This document shows positions 50,160-59,025 of a stretch of 64,000 nucleotides of DNA, one piece after another. The notes beneath the pieces are model-generated. The model searched no databases, had not been told where the DNA came from, and saw only the letters and a list, made by a program, of their open reading frames with translations. Each line of letters begins with the position of its first letter. The first letter of the stretch is position 1. Source of the stretch: Methylovulum sp. (GTDB lineage: Bacteria > Pseudomonadota > Gammaproteobacteria > Methylococcales > Methylomonadaceae); NCBI RefSeq assembly GCF_028687615.1, contig NZ_JAQTZU010000011.1, positions 1-64,000 on the forward strand. Direction: 5' to 3'. The position numbers and the translations under genes were made by a program.

Positions 50160-51761
50160 TCAGTCCACCAACATACGCCCCAACACGCCGTTGTTGTCCA
50201 CGCACAAGCGTGATTCCAGTTCCGGGCAATGGCATTGCCCAATCAACGCATCCAGTTGCTGGAGTTGTTCCGCATGGGCGTGATCAAACATTTCCAGGTT
50301 TTGTAAAACCTCATCACCAAGCAAATCAAACGCTTGCTGGATGCCTTTATCCAAGCCTTTCAACGCGCTTTTTTGCAGGGAAGGCTGGGATTTTTTCAGG
50401 ATGAAAAACGGCACTAGCCAGGTGATGGCAATCAATAAAGTGCTGTGAATAGCAAAATCGACACCCAAATAATGGGTGCTGGTCTGGTTGCTATGATAAA
50501 AACCCATAAACACCTGATAGCCAACCCAAGCCATCGCCGCCAACGGCAGGGTGATTTCCGCCAGGCGCATCATTTTCAAAAACACCCGGTGCAAGCTGTG
50601 GCCGGGATTCGCCAGGGCTAGCCGTACGCCCAATTCGGTTTGGGCTTGCAAGGTCTTGCTGGCGTTGCCACGCAATTCCAGCAATGCGGTTTTCAATGGC
50701 GTGACGGGCAAGCCTTGTTGCGCGGCATCGAGGATAAAGGTGTCCAGCGCATCATCAAAACGCGCTTGCGCCCAGTGATCCCATAATTCAATGCGCTTGG
50801 CTTGCGGCTGGCTGAGCAAATCGGGGGCGTGTTCGGCGTAATAATTGGCGGCGTTTTTGATGGGCCAACTAAAGCCTTGTTGCAAGACGGTGCGGGTTTG
50901 TTGCCATTGGCTTTGCCAAAGGGTTTGCAAATCGGCCAGGGAAATTTGCGCGGCAAATGCAGACCGAATCATTTCCAACTGCCCTTGCAAGGTTTTTTTA
51001 CGCAGGAATTGGCTGCGTTGTTGCAATTGCTGCACGGTATGGCCTTGCGCCAAATCCATTAGCGTTGTTTCCAGCGTAGCAAATTCATCGTCTTGCCATT
51101 CGTCCGTGCAAATGGTCTTGAAAATGATGGGTTCAAAAAATCCGGCTTTGTGCAATTGTTGTTTGAAATCATCCACTTGTTCGGCTTGCCCTCTGTCCCA
51201 TTGGTTGAGCACAAACAACCAGGCGTGTTTCGCGCCTTCAGCCAGCAAGATTTGCCAGGCTTTTTCATCACGGTAGCGTTCCGGGCTGACCACATAAATC
51301 AGCACGTCGATATGCGGCAGCCATTGCAACACCAATTGTTTGTTGGCCTGTTCGGTGCTGTCAAAATCCGGCATGTCGATCCAGATGATCTGTTTTTTGG
51401 CTTCTTCTTCGTGCTGGGCGATTTTGATATGGGTGATAGGGAAATGCTCAGGCAAGTGCTGGATGGCGACACTGTGATGGTGGAATAAAGTGACTTCGCG
51501 TGAAGTCGGGCGTTCCACACCAACACGGGCAATCGGCTTGCCAGCCAAACGGTTTAGCAAGGAGCTTTTGCCAACCCCGCTACCGCCTAAAAAGGCGACG
51601 ATCAAAGGCCGTGCCTCTTGCTGGTTGAATAAATTATCCGGCGTTTTCACGTCCAATCCAGCCAATGCCCCTGCGGTTTCCGCATTGATCCAACCCGCAG
51701 CCATCGCTTGCTGCGCCCAAGCTTGGGTGTTTTCCACCACCTCAGAGTAATCGTAAGCCAT
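50160..51761 (-). CDS. Dynamin-like/Era-like GTPase with C-terminal TM hairpin
   Basis: FLGGSGVGKSSLLNRLAGKP, WIDMPDFDST, NQWDRG; hydrophobic pair MRLAEITLPLAAMAWVGYQVF..LLIAITWLVPFFI. Confidence 0.82.
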   Translation of the reverse strand: MAYDYSEVVENTQAWAQQAMAAGWINAETAGALAGLDVKTPDNLFNQQEARPLIVAFLGGSGVGKSSLLNRLAGKPIARVGVERPTSREVTLFHHHSVAIQHLPEHFPITHIKIAQHEEEAKKQIIWIDMPDFDSTEQANKQLVLQWLPHIDVLIYVVSPERYRDEKAWQILLAEGAKHAWLFVLNQWDRGQAEQVDDFKQQLHKAGFFEPIIFKTICTDEWQDDEFATLETTLMDLAQGHTVQQLQQRSQFLRKKTLQGQLEMIRSAFAAQISLADLQTLWQSQWQQTRTVLQQGFSWPIKNAANYYAEHAPDLLSQPQAKRIELWDHWAQARFDDALDTFILDAAQQGLPVTPLKTALLELRGNASKTLQAQTELGVRLALANPGHSLHRVFLKMMRLAEITLPLAAMAWVGYQVFMGFYHSNQTSTHYLGVDFAIHSTLLIAITWLVPFFILKKSQPSLQKSALKGLDKGIQQAFDLLGDEVLQNLEMFDHAHAEQLQQLDALIGQCHCPELESRLCVDNNGVLGRMLVD

Positions 51762-53481
51762 GGCGTTTCTCTGTCAGTTGCTGTTCCATTGCCCGCATCT
51801 GTTCGGGTGAAATATTAAAATGGGTGGCACTTGCCAATTGTTCAGGCAAGTCCTTGAGGGTGTCCATCAAGATACCGGCAAACAGGGCCTGGTTGACGGC
51901 TTTGAGCTGTTGCTGTTTCAAATGCGCCTCGACTTTGTGCATATAACTGCCGATGGCGCTTTCTGCCAGCAAAGATGTGACCGTGAGTAGGGCGGGCGCA
52001 ATCACCAAATCATGCACGCCAATGCCGCCGGTATGCAAGGTCAACGCAATCACCACCGCATCCGCCGTCACGCGGGTGGCACGCAGGCTGTTCAACACCA
52101 TCGGTTGCTCCTGTAATTTATGGTACAAATGCCGCGCGGACTCTTCCACATCTTGCTGAAACGCCAAATGGTAATCTTTCACCGCGACGGTAAATTCCTG
52201 CAAAATACCGGGACGTTGGCGGCGTAGCAAAGCACTTAATCCTTGCCACCAATCACGCTGTTTACCCTGTCCGGTTTTATCAAGCAAGTGGTCGGCAAGC
52301 TGGATTAAAGCATGTTCGGCAAGCTGGTCCAGCAGTTTGACTTCGTGGCTGCTATCGGTGATATGCAGACGTTTGCGCCCCAGTTTCACCATCTGGCGCA
52401 TAGGCCAAGTCAGGGCTTTCCGCGCCCCGGTCATGAATCCTGCCAGGCCGGGAATTTCCAGCAAGGTCAACAATTCCGCCATCGCCTGATGGAAGGTTTC
52501 ATAATGGTGCGGGTGGTTGAGGTAATCACGTTGGTAATTGCTTAGCGCCTGTTCCAGCACACTATCCAGCAGGGTTTGCCAATCGTCCAACAATTGATGC
52601 TCTTCGCGCACGGGTTCCAGCCACGCTTGCCAATGTTTTTGCAACAAGGCTTGTTCGAAACGCGCGTGTTTGTGGTGGCTGATTTTTTTGGCGAGTTGCG
52701 CGATAGCATTTTTATGGCCAGCAGGCCACAACGGAACCCCGGTGTTTTTTTGGTAATACAAGGGAATCACGTCAGGAAACGTATCACTACGGGCTTGCTG
52801 CCATTTTTCCTTTAACGACGGGAGCAACAGACTTTCTGAACCTTCGGCAAGCTTGTTCATGCAAATCAAGGTCGGTTGGTTCAATGCCGCCACTTCCGCC
52901 ATCATCTCCCACACCGATTGGTCGGCGTATTTTTCTTTGCTGACCACCAGGATCAAGACATCGGCAAGGGCGATGGCCCTCAACACGCCTTCGCGGTAAG
53001 TCTCTGAATCAATTGAATCAAAATCAGGCGTATCCCATAACACGCAAGCGGGCAAATACGGCGATTGCACGGTATTTTCACTCAAAGCATAACAATCGTA
53101 ACGTTGCTTGCCTAATTGCTCGCGTGGCAGACATTGGAATCGCCCGAAATAACGTTGCAAGCCCTGGCTATCGCCGCGCCCCACGCCGTGGCAAAAACCC
53201 TGGGGATGCACCGTGTAACCCGCCAAAGGACTGACTCCCGCCGCCTGGCTGTTGAGCAACACATTGACCAACGAACTTTTACCCGCTTGGGTCGGGCCTA
53301 TCACCGCCACTTGCAACACCTGTTTGTCTTTGGATTCCAGCCATTGGCCCTTGCGCAAAAACGCTTCCGCCAAGGTCAATTGGGCTATGCGCCGCTGATA
53401 ATCCCAATTGCCAGAAAGCTTGCCGGGTTGAGCAACTATGGCTTGATAACGCTGTTTTAGTAATTGGATAAATTCCAGCAT
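51742..53481 (-). CDS. Dynamin-like GTPase (second of tandem pair)
   Basis: VIGPTQAGKSSLVNVLL, LWDTPDFDSID, MNKL; start set at MLEFIQLL. Confidence 0.82.
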   Translation of the reverse strand: MLEFIQLLKQRYQAIVAQPGKLSGNWDYQRRIAQLTLAEAFLRKGQWLESKDKQVLQVAVIGPTQAGKSSLVNVLLNSQAAGVSPLAGYTVHPQGFCHGVGRGDSQGLQRYFGRFQCLPREQLGKQRYDCYALSENTVQSPYLPACVLWDTPDFDSIDSETYREGVLRAIALADVLILVVSKEKYADQSVWEMMAEVAALNQPTLICMNKLAEGSESLLLPSLKEKWQQARSDTFPDVIPLYYQKNTGVPLWPAGHKNAIAQLAKKISHHKHARFEQALLQKHWQAWLEPVREEHQLLDDWQTLLDSVLEQALSNYQRDYLNHPHHYETFHQAMAELLTLLEIPGLAGFMTGARKALTWPMRQMVKLGRKRLHITDSSHEVKLLDQLAEHALIQLADHLLDKTGQGKQRDWWQGLSALLRRQRPGILQEFTVAVKDYHLAFQQDVEESARHLYHKLQEQPMVLNSLRATRVTADAVVIALTLHTGGIGVHDLVIAPALLTVTSLLAESAIGSYMHKVEAHLKQQQLKAVNQALFAGILMDTLKDLPEQLASATHFNISPEQMRAMEQQLTEKRHGLRLL

Positions 53482-53861
53482 AGTTGTTCGGCTCAGGGTT
53501 ATAATATTCATTTTCCTATAAATTCTTGCTTACGGCGATAGAGGATACCGCGCAAGAATTTGTAGGATTGTAATTCCTTATTCAATAAGTTATGTGTGTT
53601 TTATTAGTGCAAGCACTGAGGGGACACACATAACAGACCATTTTACTTAGTTAAACAATACTAAAGAACCAATCCTCATGAACTCATTAGTTTTTTATTC
53701 TCACAGCGGCTCCAGCCACCATCAAAAACCTGTTCGGCCCACACTTGCCGCCGTTTATTTCATTGTTAAACTTGGCATCTACGGCAACAACGAATATAAC
53801 TATAAAATAACATCAACACTAAAATAACAACAAAATTGTCATAAACATCGAGGCCCTCATT

Positions 53862-54290
53862 ATGAAAAAACTTTCCCTTTTACTTATCGCTTTATGTTGC
53901 ACCACGTTAGTCGCCTGTAACAAAGGCCAAGTCGTCAACGGACACAACATGAAAACTGCTTACCGCTCCGTTAAAGGATTGAAGCAGCGGATGCCTTCTG
54001 AAAGCCGTATCGAATTTGAGGTGGCATTTTGGACGGTGCGGGACGCCAATAAGGACGAAAGCAAATTCCTTGACTTGGTTGACGGCAAAAAACCAGAAGA
54101 AATCATCGCGATGGGCAAAGAAGTTTACCAAGAACGTAAAAATGCCGGTTATAAAGGCTATGGGCAATATTCAAGCTGGGGGGAAATGATCACCAAATTT
54201 GGCCGCGAACGCATGGATCAGGAAAACCGCAAATCCTCCCCAAAAGCAGACCCCCGGGATAAAGCCAACGACATACTTTATAAGCTCTAA
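53862..54290 (+). CDS. Lipoprotein
   Basis: MKKLSLLLIALCCTTLVAC lipobox; 142 aa. Confidence 0.8.
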   Translation: MKKLSLLLIALCCTTLVACNKGQVVNGHNMKTAYRSVKGLKQRMPSESRIEFEVAFWTVRDANKDESKFLDLVDGKKPEEIIAMGKEVYQERKNAGYKGYGQYSSWGEMITKFGRERMDQENRKSSPKADPRDKANDILYKL

Positions 54291-54292
54291 AC

Positions 54293-54997
54293 CTATCTTC
54301 CAGGCAATGCCTTTTGCACCGTCGCTGGTTGATGGGACAGGGCGCTAACAAACTGATTGGCCTCAGCAATAATATGCTCCATCGCTTGCAGCAATTGGGA
54401 AATATCCAAACCAATTCCAACAAATTCTTGCTGTAGTGCGGCAATCGCGCGGGCGTTCAGATTGTGCTTAAGATACAGCACCTGATCCCTAAACGCCGCC
54501 AACACGGGATGGATTTTGCTTTCCGCCTTGTGCATCGCTTTGATTAGCTTTGCATAATGCTGTCTGGCCATCTTTAGCTGCTGCTTGCTGTTGCTCCGTA
54601 AAGACCGGTTGCTATAGTCATCCAGTTCTTTTTCCCATTCCATAAACAAGGCCTCACTGACCTCCTCTAGTGCGCGGATACGCTGGCTGACCACCTCCGA
54701 TTTGGCGCGGCAAAATTGGTACTGCCGGTTCAGCAATTGGTATTTATGTTCCAACGCCGCATCCGGTGTGGACACCAAACTGTTAAACCGCTCCAAAGCG
54801 TCCGCAAAGCCATCGCGGGTATCCTGCAAACTCAAACACGCCTGTTCCACCTGCGCCACGACTATCGTGCGCTTAGGCTCGCCTATGGATTCACGGGCGT
54901 GGTAAAAAACCGCCTGGAGTTTTTGGACGAAAATTTTCTTGACCACACGCAAAGATAGCGTGAGCAGTCCGTTTGCCTGTTTATTTTGATCAGCCAT
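54293..54997 (-). CDS. DUF2959-like coiled-coil protein
   Basis: EWEKELDDYSNRSLRSNSKQQL..YAKLIKAMHKAESKIHPVLAAFRDQVLYLKHNLNARAIAAL. Confidence 0.75.
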   Translation of the reverse strand: MADQNKQANGLLTLSLRVVKKIFVQKLQAVFYHARESIGEPKRTIVVAQVEQACLSLQDTRDGFADALERFNSLVSTPDAALEHKYQLLNRQYQFCRAKSEVVSQRIRALEEVSEALFMEWEKELDDYSNRSLRSNSKQQLKMARQHYAKLIKAMHKAESKIHPVLAAFRDQVLYLKHNLNARAIAALQQEFVGIGLDISQLLQAMEHIIAEANQFVSALSHQPATVQKALPGR

Positions 54998-55550
54998 TAA
55001 ATTGCCGGGCGTTAATGAGGGTTATCGGAAAAACCGCCTGGGCGGCAAAGTGTTCAAAAGCGTTATCGACGATGCCTTGTCGGGCCAATTCTTGCCAGGT
55101 CAATTGCATATCAATGGCGGCAGATTTTACCAGCACCAGGGCTTCGGCTGAAAGCGTATTCGCCAGCCATGCGGCAAGGCTATCGGAAGTGATGTCCCAA
55201 CTTGCGGGTATGCCCGCCTGATCAAGTTCAGCCACATCCGGCGACCAAATCACGATGTTGGTTTCGGCAAGCCGTTGCCCGATAGCCGCCACCGAAGGCA
55301 CCAGCATAAATTGCTTTTTCAGGCTATGAAACAACAAGGCCATTTGCTGCATCGCCAATATCGCCATCGCGTGGGCGGTCTGGTCATCGAACCGCCAGGC
55401 TTGCTGGCTTAAGCGCACTTGGTCGGCAAAACCGCCGCCACCCGGCACAATCACCACCGCCCTGCCCTGATAATTTTTCCCGATGGTGTCCAGGCAAGCC
55501 AGCACAGCCCCGGATTGGGTAAGGCTGCCGCCCAGTTTAATCACTATCAT
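54990..55550 (-). CDS. Amino acid kinase family, MfnE-like (methanofuran/H4MPT-linked)
   Basis: MIVIKLGGSL, VVIVPGGGGFADQVR, WDITSDSLAAWLA. Confidence 0.78.
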   Translation of the reverse strand: MIVIKLGGSLTQSGAVLACLDTIGKNYQGRAVVIVPGGGGFADQVRLSQQAWRFDDQTAHAMAILAMQQMALLFHSLKKQFMLVPSVAAIGQRLAETNIVIWSPDVAELDQAGIPASWDITSDSLAAWLANTLSAEALVLVKSAAIDMQLTWQELARQGIVDNAFEHFAAQAVFPITLINARQFNG

Positions 55551-56934
55551 CGGGTTTCCTTAACTGTTGCAACACCCTAAGCAAGGCCGCCGCCTTGTCG
55601 AAACATTCCTGATATTCCTCGGCCAACACCGAATCATTGACGATGCCGCCGCCCGCCCAAAAGCGGATGGTCTCACCGGATTGCACCAGCGTTCGGATGG
55701 CGATATTGCTGTCCATATTGCCGTCAAAGCCGATGTAGGCGATGGAGCCGCAATACACGCCACGGCGGTGCGGCTCCAATTCCTCTATCACTTCCATAGA
55801 CCGGATTTTCGGGGCGCCGGTGATGGAACCGCCAGGGAAACAGCTACGCAACAAATCCAGCGCGTGCCGATTATCAGCCAGCACCCCGGTGACGGTGCTG
55901 ACCAAATGATGCACGGTCGCGTAGCTTTCCACGGCGAACAATGCCGGCACTTTCACGGAACCGTTTTTACAGGTTTTGCCCAGGTCATTGCGTAGCAGAT
56001 CGACAATCATCAGGTTTTCGGCACGGTCTTTCTGGCTGTTTTCCAATACAGTGATTTGCCCCGCATCCTCGGCGGCATCCGCTTTGCGCGGCCGCGTGCC
56101 TTTAATCGGCTTCGTTTCCACTTTACCGTTTTGCAATTTTAAGAAACGCTCCGGCGAACTGCTTAAAATCCGCACTTCGGGGAAGTTTAAGTAGGCGCTG
56201 AACGGGGCGGCATTGACTTGCCGCAATAGTTGATAAGCTGTCCACGGATCGCCCACGCAAGCGGCGGAAAAACGCTGGGTGAGGTTGACTTGATAGCAAT
56301 CGCCTTCCAACAAATATTGTTTGATGCGCTGGAAAGCCTGGGCATAATAAGCCCTGTCCATATTCGGCTGGATTTCGCCCAGCACAGCAAACGGGCGATG
56401 GGGCTGTGTTTCCGGCAACACGCTAAAACGGGCGACCAACCGTTGGCAGGCTTGCGCACCCAGGCCTTGGGCTACCAACGTGCTTTGTCGCTGCTGATGG
56501 TCAACAATCACCGCCCAGGGGTAAATCCCCACCGCCATTTCGGCAATCTGCTCGGCATCTTCGGCAATGGCAGGCAGTTGTTCCAAACGCCGCGCCAGAT
56601 CATAAGAAAAATACCCAACCGCCCCGCCATTAAACGGCAAACCGTTGATATTGATGGCGCGATCTGCAAACGCCTGTAGCTTTTGCTTGACCAACAAAAA
56701 GGGGTCAGCTTGGCTTTGAATGACTTCGCTAGCCGAGGTAATGGTAGTGGTCCCGCCATGCGTGACCAAGGTACACAATGGCTCGGCGGCGATAATGTCA
56801 TAACGGCCTTGTTGGCTGGACGGATGCCCGCTATCGAGAAACACCGCCCAAGGCTGGTCTGCCCACGCTGAAAACAGCGCGGAACTGTCCGCAAAATACG
56901 GCAATAGGTAAGTAGTTGGATGAGGTACCGGCAT
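55537..56934 (-). CDS. pabB: Aminodeoxychorismate synthase component I
   Basis: SSSPERFLKLQNGKVETKPIKGTRPR, DLLRNDLGKTCKNGSVKVP, PGGSITGAPKIRSMEVIEELEPHRRGVYCGSIAYIG. Confidence 0.92.
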   Translation of the reverse strand: MPVPHPTTYLLPYFADSSALFSAWADQPWAVFLDSGHPSSQQGRYDIIAAEPLCTLVTHGGTTTITSASEVIQSQADPFLLVKQKLQAFADRAININGLPFNGGAVGYFSYDLARRLEQLPAIAEDAEQIAEMAVGIYPWAVIVDHQQRQSTLVAQGLGAQACQRLVARFSVLPETQPHRPFAVLGEIQPNMDRAYYAQAFQRIKQYLLEGDCYQVNLTQRFSAACVGDPWTAYQLLRQVNAAPFSAYLNFPEVRILSSSPERFLKLQNGKVETKPIKGTRPRKADAAEDAGQITVLENSQKDRAENLMIVDLLRNDLGKTCKNGSVKVPALFAVESYATVHHLVSTVTGVLADNRHALDLLRSCFPGGSITGAPKIRSMEVIEELEPHRRGVYCGSIAYIGFDGNMDSNIAIRTLVQSGETIRFWAGGGIVNDSVLAEEYQECFDKAAALLRVLQQLRKPDDSD

Positions 56935-57064
56935 TAAAAAGATGTGTAATAGGAGGGACGGATTAAGCTTGCAAATATGGATAAGGCGTTATGCTGCGGC
57001 AAGATTAATTCGGGGACGGGCCAGGACTATGACTGATCGTACAATCCTGGCGGCATTGTAACAT

Positions 57065-57411
57065 TTACACCAATGGCTGAAAAATTCCCTGCTCTTTATC
57101 CCGCTGTTCGCGGCGCATCAAATTACCCAAGCCGATCATTGGTTGACGCTGTTAGTGGCTTTTTTTCATTCAGCCTATGCTTCATCGGTTTATATCGCCA
57201 ATGATTTGCTGGACTTGGAGAGTGGCGGCCAGCCTAGGATTGGCACAAGATGTCGGCGGTACTTTTTTACCCTGGCTGGTGTTTTATTTTGTTTTGACCT
57301 GCGCCTACTCGTGGAGGCTTAACCTGAAATTGTCTGGGGAGCCGTACCCGTGGTGTTGTTCTGGATAAGCTGGATGTGGATGCAGGCCCATCGGGGCAAT
57401 ATGCACCCGGA
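57065..57411 (+). pseudogene. Decayed UbiA-family prenyltransferase (decaprenyl-phosphate phosphoribosyltransferase-like)
   Basis: Fragments in different frames: LHQWLKNSLLFIPLFAAHQITQ..SSVYIANDLLDLESG; AASLGLAQDVGGTFLPWLVFYFVLTCAYSWRLNLKL; VVLFWISWMWMQAHRGNMH; intervening conserved regions missing. Confidence 0.72.
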
Positions 57412-57535
57412 ATGCTTATCGCCTATTTGCTGTTTAGGTTATGTATTTAAGGCTAGCCAACAAACTACGCACCGTTCCGTGGCTTTTTTTGTTATGGTAA
57501 ATTTTTTTGGTTTATTGCAAACATAGGGCATCAGC

Positions 57536-57667
57536 ATGGCTTTGGCCACTTACCTCTTACCCTCACTTAACGTAACCCTGTTCGCACACGAAATTGCCCA
57601 TTTATCTGGTTTATCAGTAAGTGCAATTACCCGCTATATCGGTCACAAACGGTGGTCATTCCGATAA
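57536..57667 (+). CDS. Small ORF (43 aa), possibly a remnant
   Basis: MALATYLLPSLNVTLFAHEIAHLSGLSVSAITRYIGHKRWSFR*; no further support. Confidence 0.25.
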   Translation: MALATYLLPSLNVTLFAHEIAHLSGLSVSAITRYIGHKRWSFR

Positions 57668-57674
57668 CAGTTTG

Positions 57675-58502
57675 TCAATAACGCCGACCCGTAGCCAACA
57701 AATCGTCAATATAATTTTTGGCAGGGTAATGGAAATGGACGGGGCCATCAGCCGCCCCTGACATAAATTGCCGTGTCCATTCAGAAGAAGATTGTTTAAT
57801 TTCAACAGGACTGCCCTGGTCAACCACTTTTCCTTCAGAAATGATGTAGATGTAATCGGCGATTTGTGAAGTCTCGGCAACGTCATGGGAGACGATAATG
57901 CTGGTCAAACCGAGCGCGTTATTCAAGGATTTGATCAGATGCACCAAAATCCCCATCGCAATCGGGTCTTGTCCGGTAAACGGCTCATCGTAAAGGATCA
58001 TCATCGGATCGAGGGCAATCGCCCTGGCTAAGGCCACGCGCCGCGCCATCCCCCCCGATAGCTCGTTCGGCATCAGTTGGCTCGCCCCCCGCAAACCGAC
58101 CGCCTGCAACTTCATCAGCACTAAAGTGCGGATCATGGATTCGGGCAAATGCGTATGTTCACGCAATGGAAATGCGACATTATCGTAAACCGTCATGTCA
58201 GTCAGCAATGCCCCGCTTTGAAACAACATGCCCATGCGTTTACGTAGCTCGTAAAGTTCATAGCGGCGTAGTTGATGGACGTTTTGACCATCCACAGTAA
58301 CAGAGCCTTGTGACGGGCATAACTGCCCGCCAATCAATTTTAACAGGGTCGTTTTGCCAGTACCGCTAGGGCCCATGATCGCCGTCACTTTGCCGCGCTC
58401 AAAATCCAAGGAAATATCGTCGAATATTTTTTTGTCGCCACGGGAAAATGACAATTGTCGGACACAAACCAAACTCGTTTCGGGAAAATCGCTGTTATCC
58501 AT
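57675..58502 (-). CDS. mlaF: Phospholipid-transport (Mla) ABC ATP-binding protein
   Basis: IMGPSGTGKTTLLKLIGGQ, LFQSGALLTDMTVYDNVAFPLREHT, ELSGGMARRVALARAIALDP, YDEPFTGQDPI. Confidence 0.88.
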   Translation of the reverse strand: MDNSDFPETSLVCVRQLSFSRGDKKIFDDISLDFERGKVTAIMGPSGTGKTTLLKLIGGQLCPSQGSVTVDGQNVHQLRRYELYELRKRMGMLFQSGALLTDMTVYDNVAFPLREHTHLPESMIRTLVLMKLQAVGLRGASQLMPNELSGGMARRVALARAIALDPMMILYDEPFTGQDPIAMGILVHLIKSLNNALGLTSIIVSHDVAETSQIADYIYIISEGKVVDQGSPVEIKQSSSEWTRQFMSGAADGPVHFHYPAKNYIDDLLATGRRY

Positions 58503-58504
58503 GC

Positions 58505-58577
58505 TATTAATTGTTTCATAAGTAATCGCACCTTAATTTCAAAATTGTTTCGGCGATTACTTATGAAACAATTAATA
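58505..58577. repeat. Long palindrome 1 (25-bp perfect stem, 23-nt loop)
   Basis: TATTAATTGTTTCATAAGTAATCGC (58505-58529) / GCGATTACTTATGAAACAATTAATA (58553-58577). Confidence 0.95.
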
Positions 58578-58592
58578 ACCTATTGATTGGAT

Positions 58593-58665
58593 GTATTAAT
58601 CGTCCCATAAGTTCGCGTACAGTAACCTTATCCTACTGTGCGCGAACTTATGGGACGATTAATAC
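58593..58665. repeat. Long palindrome 2 (32-bp stem, 31/32 match, 9-nt loop)
   Basis: GTATTAATCGTCCCATAAGTTCGCGTACAGTA (58593-58624) / TACTGTGCGCGAACTTATGGGACGATTAATAC (58634-58665). Confidence 0.95.
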
Positions 58666-59025
58666 TTAGGGAGCCACTTTGAAGTAAATTTATTTATTGT
58701 GTCTGACTATACTTTATTAAGTCAATCCCAATCCATTTTTAAACGGAAGCTTGATAAAAGTACAATAGGACGTTTTAAGAGGGCCGCCATCGCCTGGTTC
58801 ATTTAACACGGAAACAATTTATCGCTTTCTGATGGAGCGCGAAGGGAATAAGCATGGCATAATGGCGATATTTTTAGATTCGCTTATCGCAACACCAACT
58901 TGCTTGGGCGTATACGATGGCTGGCATTACCTGCTTTTATATTTCATGACGAACGCTATGATCAAACCGTTTTTTAATCATTTTTTTGTCCTAAACTCAC
59001 TAACGCGCAAATTTGGAGGCAAAAA

